The notes beneath the pieces are model-generated. The model had not been told where the DNA came from. It ran no database searches and was given only the letters and a program-made list of their open reading frames with translations. A stretch of DNA of 64,000 nt from positions 37,311,241 through 37,375,240 of the forward strand of contig OY743186.1 of NCBI GenBank assembly GCA_963555705.1. Reading direction: 5' to 3'. Made by a program: the position numbers and the translations under genes. This document shows, one piece after another, positions 12,488 to 24,559 of the stretch (the stretch's first letter is position 1; each line of letters begins with the position of its first letter). The stretch comes from Ligustrum vulgare (taxonomy: Eukaryota; Streptophyta; Magnoliopsida; Lamiales; Oleaceae).

Positions 12488-13470
12488 CCCAAGTTTTAAA
12501 ATATTCATTTTATTCCCTCAACTTTTAAAAGTATTCATTTTAGTCCCTCAACTTTCAAAAGTATTCGTTTTAGTCCCTCAACTTTCAAAGTATTCATTTT
12601 AGTCCCCCAAGTTTTTTAAAATAATCATTTCAGACCCTAAAGTTCAAAGTCATTTAAATCAGTTTTATGGTATTAAATTGGACTTATTATTTTAAGTTAT
12701 GCTGGACGAGGCGCTTGGACATTTAGAAGGACAACATGAATTTTCTTGCTCAACTTTCATACTCTAGAAATTAAGGTAGACTCTTATCCACAAATTTTTA
12801 CGTTTTTCAAAAGTGCGCATTCAATAATTATTTGGATTATAAGTTTAGCATGTATGATTGTGTTCATGAGAACTTGAACTTTATGTTCATGAGAATTACT
12901 TGCTTTCTGAGCATGAGACTAGGTTACGAGAATTTACTTGCTTAAATGCATGAGACTTGAACTTGTATGTTCATGAGAATACTGGTGATCGTTAGACACC
13001 TGAGAACTTGAATATCATGATTATGTGTTTTAATTTATAATGTTAAATGATTATTATGCGCGAGTCTACTGAGTATTTCTATGAAATACTCACGTTTTCC
13101 AAAAACAAATTTTGCAGATGACGGAGTCGGCGGCGAGGCGTGCGATGGTGGCAATTATTGAGATTTTAGAAATGCTTTATTTGAAAGTGAAACTTATTTA
13201 TTCATGTTTTGTTCCAAGAATAATTTTTCAAATCATTTCAATATTTGAATTGTTTCATAAATGTCGTCAATTTAATTATTTATCGTTACTTTACTTTAAA
13301 ACTTAAGATTTAACTTTTATGAATTGTTTTAATTAAATTGTTTAAAATTTAGTTTCCGCTTTAACTTTTAAACAATGGATGTGATGTTTTATAAATTCAT
13401 TTATTCCGCAAAAAATGTTGTTTCAAAGGTTTCAAATAATAAATATGATGTTTGAGATTTTTAATAAATA
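9871..13470 (+). repeat. Plus-oriented LTR-like block B (chimeric)
   Basis: It begins TGTAGCGACCGAG right after a polypurine-like tract. To 11190 it is a mirror copy of LTR 1. Beyond that it is only distantly like the rest of the LTR: the ACTAAAATG-type minisatellite (12480-12660), the GACGAGGCGC motif (near 12707) and the stretch from about 13080 to 13190, which mirrors 6345-6440, are still recognisable. It stops about 90 bp short of the LTR end. The change from near-identity to strong divergence at 11190 suggests gene conversion or template switching. Confidence 0.65.
12417..12485. repeat. (AT)n microsatellite, about 69 bp
   Basis: An uninterrupted AT run lies inside LTR-like block B. It has no counterpart in LTR 1 or LTR 2. 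Confidence 0.95.
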
Positions 13471-15648
13471 TGACCCAATCAAATTCCTTGGCCCATTTTT
13501 ATAAAAAGCCCAATTGGTATATTTTCTGAATTCCATCCAAGATTTCACACGTTCCCAAATTCCCCAGTTTCAGCCATCATCTCCCTCAACCCCCATCATC
13601 ACTCCTAAATCCCTCTCCATCAGCCATTCATATTAAATTAATCCCAAAACTCTCTCTCTTTTCGGTTCTTTACAAACTTACCAAAATTTCAATTCAAAAA
13701 TCTGCCTTTAACTCCTCTCCACCCTCGTCACTTACCACAACCCAGTCCTTCAGCACGAGGTATTCTCCCTCTCAACTGCTGCATACCAATCCCAAAATTC
13801 CAAACCATCTCCCCAGCCACCATTGCATAAAAACTGCCACCACCACACGACCGCCCCTACTTTGATCCCCATCACTGCAGAAATCCAATACTCCATTCAC
13901 ACAATCACAAGCCACAAACAACTATAAACTGCACATGATTGAACCTCCATTTTCTGCAAATTCAACCAAAGCTGCTGCATTCAATCAAACAAATCACCAC
14001 CACACGAAAACCCAACATCACCACTGCCCTCCCATATTCACATCATCACTCCCAATCCGATCTGAAATATCAACCCACCATCGAGCCTCACACTGTAGCC
14101 ACCATTTTCGAACCCAACATCACCACCCGCAACCACTACCGGCCACCACCTACTGCCCAGACCTAACCGCCGGAACACCACCGAGTCATCAACACCCAAA
14201 CGCCACCCTCAACCGCCTCAGCCCTCCTCCAAAATTTCCCCCAAAATCAAACCCAAAATCCAAGAATAGACATAAGCCAATAACTTACCTCGATTTGCCG
14301 TTTGATTTGGTCGGAAAACCGCAGCCCAAGTTCGAACCACCCGCCTCGGTTCGCACAAAAACCAAGCCCTAATACTTCCTCTTTCTGCAGCCCCCTCCAC
14401 CCACTGCCGTCGCGCCCTTCGATGGCGGCTTCGCCGCCGACGATCGCCGGCGAAGGGAGGAGAGGCGCCGTTCGCCTCTCTCTGCACTCTCACTCTCTGA
14501 ACCAACGAAAATGAAGAGAGAGAGAACGATTTTTTTTGTTTTATTAATATTAAGTTTTCATAATTGATCTTTTAATCCCCCAAGTTCCAAAATGATTTAT
14601 TCCAGTCTCTTTAACTTTAAACCCTTTTATTTCCGTCCCTACAGCCTTAAATGTTTTAAATCTTACTTTAAGTTTCAAAAGATATTATTTTAGTCCCTTA
14701 AGTAGCAAACCAATTTATTTTAAGCCCCTGCAGTTTTAAAATATTTTAGTCAGCCCCTTTAATTCTGAAAATTTCTCAAAGCAGTCCTAAATCTTTACAC
14801 TTATCCTTTTAGTCCGAGTTTTACACTTTTAAATTATTTCAATTCAACCCTCAAGTTTACTTCCAATTACAAAACTTAAATTTCAAGTTTCTAATAGAAT
14901 TTATTTATTTATAGGGCTAGACGAGGCGCGAGAGCATTAGAAAGTATTATTCACGTTTGCTCAATACTCGAGAAATTAAAGGTAGACTCTTATCTACAAG
15001 TTTTACGTTTTTTCAAAAGTGCGCATCAATAATTATTTGTATTATAAGTTTAGCATGTATGATTGTGTTCATGAGAATTACTTGCTTTCTGAGCATGAGA
15101 CTATGTTACGAGAATTTACTTGCTTAAATGCATGAGACTTGAACTTGTATGTGAATTACTTGTTCATGAGAATACTGGTGATCGTTAGACACCTGAGACT
15201 TGAATATCATGATTATGTGTTTTGATTTATAATGTTAAATGATTATTATGCGCGAGTCTACTGAGTATTTCTTCGAAATACTCACGTTTTCCAAAACAAA
15301 ATTTTGCAGATGACGGAGTTGGCGGCGAATGAAACGGCAGTGGTGGCAAATCAAAAATAATGTTAATTTTAAGTCAAGTTTCATAAATGTCGTCAATTTA
15401 ATTATTTATCGTTACTTTACCTTAAAACTTAAGATTTAGTTTTTTTTTGAATTGTTTTAGTTAAATTGATTAAAGTTTAGTTTCCGCTTTAGCTTTTAAA
15501 CAATTGATGTGATGTTTTTTTTATAAATTTATTTCTTCCGCAAAAAAAATGTTGTTTCAAAGGTTTCAAATATGATGTTTGAAATTTTAATTATTTCCGC
15601 AATAAAGTCAAATTTTTAAGTTTTTAAGAAAGAAGAAATTTAAAGGAC
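13471..15648 (+). repeat. Plus-oriented LTR-like block C (truncated)
   Basis: This is a third diverged LTR-like copy in plus orientation. It lacks the TGTAGCGACC start. The second half shares the GACGAGGCGCGAGAG motif (about 14929), the ATGAGACTTGAACTTG phrases and the GCAGATGACGGAG segment with the outer LTRs read in reverse. It ends at AAAGGAC, 41 or so bases short of the LTR end, and joins head-on to LTR 2, making a second inverted junction. Tracts rich in CCA give proline/histidine-rich open frames with no family resemblance. Confidence 0.6.
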
Positions 15649-18600
15649 TGTAACGCCCCGATTTTCGTGGAGCCCGGGACGCCACTTCGTCCTTTAAAAT
15701 TTACTTTATTGCGAAAATAATTAAAAATTTCAAACATCATATTTATTATTTGAAACATTTGAAACAACATTTTTGCGGAAAAATAATTGAAATTTTTGTA
15801 AACAACACAATCATTATTTAAAAGCTAAAGCGGAAACTAAATTTTATAAAGTTTGACCCAAAATGTCAACAATTCGGATATTGAAATAATTTGAAAATAA
15901 ACTTGGAACAAACATGAAATAGATAAGTTTCAATTTCAAATAAAACATTTCTAAAATCTCAATAATTGCCACCATCGCACGCCTCGCCGCCGACTCCGTC
16001 ATCTGCAAAATTTGTTTTGGAAAACGTGAGTATTTCAAAGAAATACTCAGTAGACTCGCGCATAATAATCATTTAACATTATAAATTAAAACACATAATC
16101 ATGATATTCAAGTTCTCAGGTGTCTATCGATCACCAGTATTCTCATGAACATACAAGTTCAAGTCTCATGCATTTAAGCAAGTAAATTCTCATAACATAG
16201 TCTCATGCTTGGAAAGCAAGTAATTCTCATGAACACAATCATACATGTTAAACTTATAATCCAAACAATCATTGATGCGCACTTTTGAAAATAGAAAGAT
16301 TTGAAATTTAGAGTCTACCTTAATTTCTCGAGTATTGAGCAAACGGGAAAATTCTTATAATTCTCTTGCGCCTCGTCTAGCATAACTTAAAATAATAAGT
16401 CCAATTTAATACTTTAAAACTGATTTAAATGACTTTGAACTTTAGGGACTGAAATGATTATTTTAAAATTTGGGGGACTAAAATGAATACTTTGAAAGTT
16501 GAGGGACTAAAATGAATACTTTGAAAGTCGAGGGACTAAAATGAATACTTTTCAAAAGTTGAGTTGAAACTCAAAACGAATATTAAACTATAGGGCTGAA
16601 ATAATAGAACTTAAAAATGGAGTGGCTGATTAAAATCATTTAAGACGTAAGGGCTGAAATGATTAGATTTAAAACCAAAAGGGACTGAATTGACTAACTT
16701 TAAAAAACTTGGGGGACTAGGCTGAAATTTCAACAAAATAAAAATAAATATAACAATTTTTCCTCTCTCTCTCCTCATTTGCGTTACAGAGGAGAGAGGC
16801 GTGAGGGAGACGAGACCGGAGGGGCTTCTCGCCACTGCCGGCGCCAAGTCCACGGGCGGTATCACCGTCGTTGTGTGGCGGTGACAAGGAGGAAGAAGTG
16901 GTAACAAAAGAGGTAAGGTTTGGTGCTGATTCAAGGTGAAACAGAGGCTCAAAATCTGATCTTGGGCTGGGATTTCCGGTGACAATTCCGGCCAGAATTG
17001 GGTCAACGGTAGAGGTAAATTTCTGGGCTCGTGGAGCCCGGGACGCCACTTCGTCCTTTAAAATTTACTTTATTGCGAAAATAATTAAAAATTTCAAACA
17101 TCATATTTATTATTTGAAACATTTGAAACAACATTTTTGCGGAAAAATAATTGAAATTTTTGTAAACAACACAATCATTATTTAAAAGCTAAAGCGGAAA
17201 CTAAATTTTATAAAGTTTGACCCAAAATGTCAACAATTCGGATATTGAAATAATTTGAAAATAAACTTGGAACAAACATGAAATAGATAAGTTTCAATTT
17301 CAAATAAAACATTTCTAAAATCTCAATAATTGCCACCATCGCACGCCTCGCCGCCGACTCCGTCATCTGCAAAATTTGTTTTGGAAAACGTGAGTATTTC
17401 AAAGAAATACTCAGTAGACTCGCGCATAATAATCATTTAACATTATAAATTAAAACACATAATCATGATATTCAAGTTCTCAGGTGTCTATCGATCACCA
17501 GTATTCTCATGAACATACAAGTTCAAGTCTCATGCATTTAAGCAAGTAAATTCTCATAACATAGTCTCATGCTTGGAAAGCAAGTAATTCTCATGAACAC
17601 AATCATACATGTTAAACTTATAATCCAAACAATCATTGATGCGCACTTTTGAAAATAGAAAGATTTGAAATTTAGAGTCTACCTTAATTTCTCGAGTATT
17701 GAGCAAACGGGAAAATTCTTATAATTCTCTTGCGCCTCGTCTAGCATAACTTAAAATAATAAGTCCAATTTAATACTTTAAAACTGATTTAAATGACTTT
17801 GAACTTTAGGGACTGAAATGATTATTTTAAAATTTGGGGGACTAAAATGAATACTTTGAAAGTTGAGGGACTAAAATGAATACTTTGAAAGTCGAGGGAC
17901 TAAAATGAATACTTTTCAAAAGTTGAGTTGAAACTCAAAACGAATATTAAACTATAGGGCTGAAATAATAGAACTTAAAAATGGAGTGGCTGATTAAAAT
18001 CATTTAAGACGTAAGGGCTGAAATGATTAGATTTAAAACCAAAAGGGACTGAATTGACTAACTTTAAAAAACTTGGGGGACTAGGATGAAATTTCAACAA
18101 AATAAAAATAAATATAACAATTTTTCCTCTCTCTCTCCTCATTTGCGTTACAGAGGAGAGAGGCGTGAGGGAGACGAGACCGGAGGGGCTTCTCGCCACT
18201 GCCGGCGCCAAGTCCACGGGCGGTATCACCGCCGTTGTGTGGCGGTGACAAGGAGGAAGAAGTGGTAACAAAAGAGGTAAGGTTTGGTGCTGATTCAAGG
18301 TGAAACAGAGGCTCAAAATCTGATCTTGGGCTGGGATTTCCGGTGACAATTCCGGCCAGAATTGGGTCAACGGTAGAGGTAAATTTCTGGGCTCCGTTTA
18401 TTCTTGGGTTTTTGGGTTTGATTTTGGTTGATTGATGGAGATTTGGTGTTGAGCAGTAGTGTCCGATCATGGGGGTGATGATGGTGGGTTCGTGGTTGCT
18501 GCAGACGGTGGTTGGGGTGGTTTCGAATATTGGCAGTGGTGATGCTTGAACGTGAAAGTGGCGATGTTTGGGTTGTGATGTTGAAGATGGGTTGAGGTCA

Positions 18601-20043
18601 AATCCGAAGTTGGCTGTTAGAGATGGGTTTTATGGTTCAGCCACTGGTAGCGTTTAGGTGGTGGAGGCAGTGATGATGCTTTGCTTGTAAAATTATGGTT
18701 GAGTTGTTTTCGTGTGGTGAGTAGTGGTGTTGATGATGGAATTGTGGTAGTAACCTGATTGGGCGGTGATGATTTAGGTGGAGATGAAAATGGTTTGGAG
18801 TTGGGCAGTGACTTTGGTTGTTAATTGGTTGATGGTCCGCCGTGGCTTGGATTGGGAATTGGTGGTGGATTGATTTTGAAGAATGTGGTTGCAAGACACG
18901 GTTTGGCAGCGGTTTGAGATGATGATGCATAGGCTTCGTTGGTGGTTGACTGCAAATTGGTTTCAGATTGATGTAGATGATGGTGGTTGAAATTAGCAGC
19001 TTGGCAGCTTTGGTGGCGGCAGTTGATGGTGGTGACATTGTTTTCTATTGAATTCTCTTTTGTCTCCTTCGATTCATTAATTAAATCGAGGCGACACTCT
19101 CAATATCTCATAGTCCCATTAATTAGGATTAGAGGCACTGAGTGCGCGGAATTCGATCTTGCAGATTGGTTGCTGTGAATATTGTGAGGAAGGGAGAATA
19201 GGAATGTATATGTATTGGTTTGCTTCTGATCAAGATTATGGAAGGATGGTGAGATTGAAGGGAGTTACAAGGGGTAATGGCTGATTAAAGGGGAAGGATT
19301 TTGGGAATTAATAATTATCCATAACTGAATAGCATGAAACTGGAAGGAGATAATTTCTGGGAAGAAATAAAAAAAATGTGAGGAAATTGTGATGAGCTTG
19401 GTTTGCTAACAGAATTTCAGAAATTTACTTGGTTGATTAGGGAAAGGAAGTATGAATGGGATTGACAAGAATATAATGGTTGATTGAGGAATGAAATTTT
19501 GGGATTGAGGTTATTTCATTCTTGGCTATGGTTCTGAATGTGGTTGTAAATGAGGCTTGGTGGATTCATAAATGGAGCTTTGTAGTGGAGGATTAGGTGG
19601 AAAATGAAATGGAAAGTGGTGTAAAGTATGGTGATTGATGATGATGAAATGGGTGGGAAAAGAAGAAAACGTGGGATGTAATTAGGTTGAATGGCTAATT
19701 GTGAGGGATTGGGTAGAGATAATGGGGAAAATGTGCTTGAATATGAAAGTAGAAGTTAGGGAGGAAATTTTGGGATTAAAATGAATGTGAATTGGGGATT
19801 AAATATTTTGGATTTAAAATAATTTGACTTCATTTAATTAAAAATTGGACTTAAAGATAAATAATGAAAATGAGAGACTTTTGAATAAAATTTGAAAGTC
19901 GAAATAAGATAAATTTGAAATAATTAATTTTACTTCATTGGCTAGACGATCGCGTTTTTAAAATAAATGGACAAAGTCGTAGCGACACATTTAAAAAAAT
20001 AATATTTATTTAAATAAGTCGTGAAAAATTCTCGATCGCTACA
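15649..20043 (-). repeat. Outer LTR 2 (5' LTR in minus orientation), 4395 bp with internal duplication
   Basis: It starts TGTAACGCCCCG and ends GATCGCTACA. Taking out the internal 1364-bp duplication leaves 3031 bp, matching LTR 1 (3030 bp) within one base. The DNA at 15648 and below, where a primer-binding site should follow in minus orientation, shows no match to a tRNA 3' end, so the copy could not prime reverse transcription from there. Confidence 0.85.
15667..18394. repeat. 1364-bp tandem duplication inside LTR 2
   Basis: The unit 15667-17030 is repeated at 17031-18394. The join reads TCTGGGCTC then GTGGAGCCC, where the undisturbed LTR has GGGCTCCG at one site and TTTTCGTGGAGCC at the other. 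The two units differ at a few positions (for example ACCGTCG against ACCGCCG, and GGCTGA against GGATGA) and share at least one change not in LTR 1 (AAGGGCTG against AAGGACTG), so that change came before the duplication. Confidence 0.9.
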
Positions 20044-20048
20044 TACAT

Positions 20049-21264
20049 GATATATTAAATTATGAAATTATTTTTATTTGGGATTAAATTGGGTTATTTG
20101 GGGGAGGGGAAAAAGAATTCATAACTAAGGTTTTTTAAACTTAAGAAACTTAAGGGCTTAATCCAAAAATTAGGTCATAATTAGTTTTTTTTTTTTTAAT
20201 AGGTTAAATTCACAATAATATATATTTTATGGTCACAATAATAAAAAACAAATTTATAAGTTGCAAATTACCAAATTAATTGATCACGGCTCATTTCTCG
20301 GTCATTAATTATAAAAAAAATATAATGACTTATTTACGATCGGTTGCAACTTATTTTTGTGTCATAATTTATTACACAATCACAAACCAAAAATTAATTG
20401 GTCCCAATTTAACAAAAAGCGATTCACGATTACAAATTTAGTCGCATTCTCAAATATTTTAGGTTACATATTATTTATTGATCACAAATAATGAATCTAT
20501 AGTCACGAATTTATAGGTGATAAATTATAAAATTATTTGGTCACGACCTATTTCCAATAAAAAATTTAAAAATTTCAGGTCACAACTTATTTTTATCTCA
20601 CAAGTTATCAAAATAATCGATCACAATTACCATACACAAATAACAAATATTATAGGTTACGATTTATTTCTCGATCACAAATTAAAAAAATTATATATTA
20701 CGACTATTTTTCGATCACGATTTAAAATTTTCAAAGGCCACAACTTAATTTTCGGTTACAAATAACACATTTTATAGCTCACAATTTATTTTTTAGTCGC
20801 AATTTAGAAAATTTAAATGTAAGGGCTTATTTCAAGGTCACAAAATTTAAAATAATTGATCACGACTTAAAAAAACTGAGAATCACAATTACAAATGTAG
20901 TCGCAATCTAAAAAATTCTTAGGTTGCATATTATTTTTAGGTCACAAATAACCAATTTATTGGTCCCAATCAATCTTAACCCAACCCCAACCTCGACCCC
21001 ACCGTCGCCGCCAACACAACAACCACTACCACCGACTGCAGCTAGGAACACCTATACCACCGACCGCCAACACCCACACCCACACCTCATCCCACCTTAC
21101 CAACAACCATCACCACCACCACCACATCAACCCAACCCCGACCACTACAAAAATCACATCCGTAAACTTTTCAATTACATTTGACTCAAGTGTATCATCT
21201 CATTGTTAATTTATCCGCTATTAGATTTTTGCTAATTTTCTATAACTAAATCATTGTACAAGAA
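20049..21264. repeat. Degenerate GTCACAA-type repeats and proline-rich-like tract
   Basis: From about 20200 to 20960 the plus strand repeats variants of GGTCACAA-TTTATT at irregular spacing of about 25-60 bp. From 20960 to 21170 follows a CCAACCCCAACC/CCACCACC tract like that of the MULE-like element at 33800-34050. No transposase is present and I could not fix element ends. It is probably part of an old MULE-like element. Confidence 0.55.
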
Positions 21265-21625
21265 ATGCAGCCACCTCAATTTCCTAGATCTAATGACCAT
21301 TCTACAAAATCCAGTTGTGGGAGAACGAATTTAGCATCATGTATAGTGGCTACCGTTTTCTTAATGTCCATTTCCGTCGACAATTATCGTTTACTTCTTC
21401 TTGTTCAAGCCCAAACCACTAAAAAATCATCGTTGACACGGTGTAGTTCCCAGCATTCTGTGTCAGGAATGACACCGTCAATTTCGAATTCTTTCAATAC
21501 GTGATTATGACAAACCCTAACTGCGACGAGTTTTCTCACTATGATAGCTCTTTGCAGCTCGTCTACTTCGGGGAGCCGATGCGTCTCGTATTCATTTCCT
21601 CTAGAAGTGAAATTAGTTTTTGAGG
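21265..21625 (+). pseudogene. NDR1/HIN1-like (LEA2 family) gene fragment, frameshifted
   Basis: Plus-strand frames give MQPPQFPR...GRTNLASCIVATVFL at the start, which fits the short cytosolic N-terminus and membrane segment of plant NHL/LEA2 proteins. After at least one frame change come DTVNFEFFQY, NPNCDEFSHYDSSLQLVYFG and a GEPMRLVFI stretch, which fit the start of the family's LEA2 beta-sandwich domain. The rest of the domain is missing. The family acts at the plasma membrane in defence and stress, but this copy cannot encode it. Flanking MULE-like and GTCACA repeat DNA suggests a captured fragment (Pack-MULE style), although the carrier's ends are not proven. Confidence 0.65.
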
Positions 21626-22199
21626 TGTGAGTGAATGGGTAGATGAGGTAGGTAAATGAGTTTATTTAATTTAATAATACGATCATTAATTAATTATTAA
21701 ATTAGCATCTTATTTATGAATTAAAAATATTAAATTTTATTTTTAAATTTGAAAGTTTAAATGTAGGGGGTGTGCGTGTGAAGAATACACAACCCGTGTG
21801 GTTATAATACCACTTTTCAAAGATAAAGAATATAGTTTTAAAATACATACATCGTGTGCTAAATAATCTAATTAATATATTATAAAAAACTCACCCCACC
21901 CCATTCAAATCTTCAGACAGCGACTTGTCGTCACCACAACAGCTTGTCGTCACCACCACCATTGTCACCATCGCATCATCACCATGATCTTCGACACACC
22001 GTCACCACCACCACCACCTCCGACATATCACTTCCACCTCCACCTCCACCACCACTTCCGGTACACCACCATTGTCTCAATCTATTTTGAAAATTGAGAA
22101 AAAGAAGAATATTTGAAAATTGAATAACTGAAAAACATCATCTGCTGTAATTTATAGAGTATTTACTTGATTAAATAACTTCAATTCTCACCGTCAATG
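21626..22199. other. AT-rich and CCACC-rich spacer in MULE-like DNA
   Basis: The part 21690-21770 resembles the right end of the MULE at 34640-34747 (both end in a TTTAAATGTAGGG-like phrase). The part 21890-22075 is a (GTCACCACC)-type tract. No gene was seen. Confidence 0.35.
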
Positions 22200-22710
22200 G
22201 CATGTGATCAGTTTTCTTGAATTTATATTGATATGTTACCTGTGATATTAATGCATCAAATGTGATATGTGACCTGAACATTAAAAGTGTGACACGTGAC
22301 TTAACGCTTCAAATGTGACCTATAACCTGAATATTTGAAATGAGACATGTGACCTAATGCATCAAATGTGACATATGACATAATACATCAAATGTGACCT
22401 AAACATTTGAAGTGTAATCTGTTACATAATCCATCAAATATGTCTGGATCCTCTAATCTGAGATTAGATGAATTTTGACATGCAACTTAATTAATGTGAC
22501 CTACGATATATGAACAACCTATGACTTAATGCACCAAACGTTACATGTGAAGTGTGACTTGTATATTAATACATCAAATGTGACATAAACATTTGAAGTG
22601 TGACTTGTGACTTAATGCATCAAATGTGACATGTGACCTGAACATTTGAAGTATGACATATGACCTAATGCATCAAATGTGACATATAACCTAATTAAAG
22701 CGCGACTTGT
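22200..22710. repeat. TGTGAC minisatellite
   Basis: The segment is made of degenerate units of about 25-40 bp built on ATGCATCAAATGTGACATGT and ACCTGAACATTTGAAGTGTG. The same units occur in reverse complement at about 39990-40480. Confidence 0.8.
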
Positions 22711-23305
22711 GACAAATGCCCACCGAATCATAGCACAACCACTGAAATGGAAGTAGTAGCAACCATAGCTGGATTGGCTGAACCAACAATCAAGATCATC
22801 TACCAAAAATCCAATTCAGAATAAAGCTCAAAATCCCACAGAGAACCTTCTTCGACTACAACAACTGCACACCCCACAAATTCTCCGCCTTCTCCAACAA
22901 TGGAGCTTCTCTACCAAAATCCAATTCAAAAGCAACACCTCCGTGCAACGCAACTATGATGATACCAAAATCCTCTGGTGGTGCTTCTTTGCAAAATCCA
23001 ATTCAAAATCAACTCTGACGAGTGGAGTTTGAGCACTGCTGCTTGCCAGATCCTTCGTCACCCCACTGCCTCCATCAAAGTGGAGCACGTCTGGTGAGTG
23101 AAACCGCTGCCTTCCAAAGAGTTAGCCGCCCCTCTCATTGGATTGTGAAATCGAGCATAAACATATCTGGGTGTGGGGGTGGGTAGGTAGGGCATGGATT
23201 TGCCGTCAGTTTCCTCTTACACTGGTGAAATTGAGCTAAATAGATCTGGTGTGAGGTTGTGGATATCGTGGTTGTGGTTCGCCAAGTCATCACTGCAGCG
23301 CGGAT
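22711..23305. other. Unassigned DNA before the Copia insertion
   Basis: No gene was seen. A phrase AAAATCCAATTCA recurs at about 22805, 22915 and 22985. The last bases, TCGTC at 23306-23310, are the Copia target duplication. Confidence 0.35.
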
Positions 23306-23310
23306 TCGTC

Positions 23311-23765
23311 TGTTAGAAAATTTATCACAGATAATTATTTATCCAGGATCCAAAATCATCATGCTGAATTATCAAGAATTAAATAACTTAAGCGGAAGCG
23401 TACCTTAATCAAACGTGATTCACGATAAACGATTCGGCGGTCGGTCATCTTCTAAATCGATACGTAGTCCGTATTTTCTCTCTGATGATGGGATGTCAAA
23501 AGGAATGAACAATACGTACGATTCAGGGACCATAAACGACTTTATATACTGAATTGCCAGTTAACTTAATCCGGCTCATCATGAATTAGGTAATGGCCTG
23601 GTATCTACACATAAAAGCACATACATTTAATTAGATGCATTAAAGCCCGATATATATAAAATCCTTATTAGATCACTTTAAATGGGCTTAACCAAATTTG
23701 ATAGCCTTTTATTCAATACACAATAATTCACATATAAGCCCACACGATTGATTAAAATCCTTACA
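23311..23765 (-). repeat. Copia 3' LTR, 455 bp
   Basis: Runs from TGTTAGAAAA to AAATCCTTACA. Next to it, at 23766-23780, the minus strand reads AAGTGGGAGAT, a polypurine tract of the usual Copia kind. Confidence 0.9.
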
Positions 23766-24559
23766 ATCTCCCACTTGGGCTATATGTGTAACCTTACAAT
23801 TGTGTATCAATCATAACCTTATGAGTACTCAGAATTTTGCTATCTTTACTGAATGCATCCCCAAACATTCCGGTCCATCAATTATATCAACATAGGATCA
23901 AAGCGGTTTTCGCTACATTAATCGTAACTAAACCTATCAATGGTCACGTATATCGACATAACTGAATGACATCGATCAAGTATGGATGTGTAGCATGGAA
24001 ATCACATGTAATGTGATCTTCAACATGCCTATTTCCAACTGGTCCAACTTTAGTTAGATCATCCTCAAACGAGTTCAGAGATAATAAACCTGAAACCTTA
24101 CAGCTGTAAATAACTTTAACTTTAAACTGTATCCAAAAGGACAATAAATGTGTCTAATGCACCCAAAATACAAACTCCCATTGAAACCAAATATCCTTAA
24201 GAAATACAACACCCATATGAGTAATTTTCTCATGAAAGACCTTGGGTGGTAATACCTTAATAAGCGGATCCGCAATTATGGAGTTTGTCCCAATGTGCTC
24301 TTATTGACACGTGTCCACTCTGAACTGTATCCTTCACAACCAGGAACTTATGTCAATGTATTTTGACTTAGTTGAGCTCCTGTTGTTACTGGAATATAAA
24401 TCTGCTGAGTTATTGTTACAATATAACTTTAGTGGTCTTTCTATACCGTACAGAATATGCAGCCCAGTGACAAAATTTCGCAGCTATATTCCATAATTAA
24501 ATGCCTCCAAAATTTCTACAACTGTGCTGCCAAGTGAAAGAAGCTAAAATGTCTGTTAA

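Larger units (their letters stand above)
6047..20048 (-). mobile_element. Composite Ty3/gypsy-derived LTR element with TACAT target duplication
   Basis: The insertion 6052-20043 starts TGTAACGCCCCG, ends GATCGCTACA, and is flanked by TACAT at 6047-6051 and again at 20044-20048. Both outer LTRs (6052-9081, 15649-20043) are in minus orientation, because the purine-rich tract that normally precedes a 3' LTR lies at 9082 and reads on the minus strand. Between them I see no primer-binding site, no gag and no usable pol. Instead there are a short pol tail and two diverged LTR-like blocks in plus orientation. The FEDE-like motif before the polypurine tract and the TGTAGCGACC start are known from plant Ty3/gypsy elements. 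The element is non-autonomous. That it entered as one unit is inferred from the matching TSD. Confidence 0.8.

Noticed and set aside
10875..14514. Proline/histidine-rich open frames in blocks B and C
   Set aside because: By-products of CCA-rich tracts; no signal peptide, domain or start context that supports a gene.
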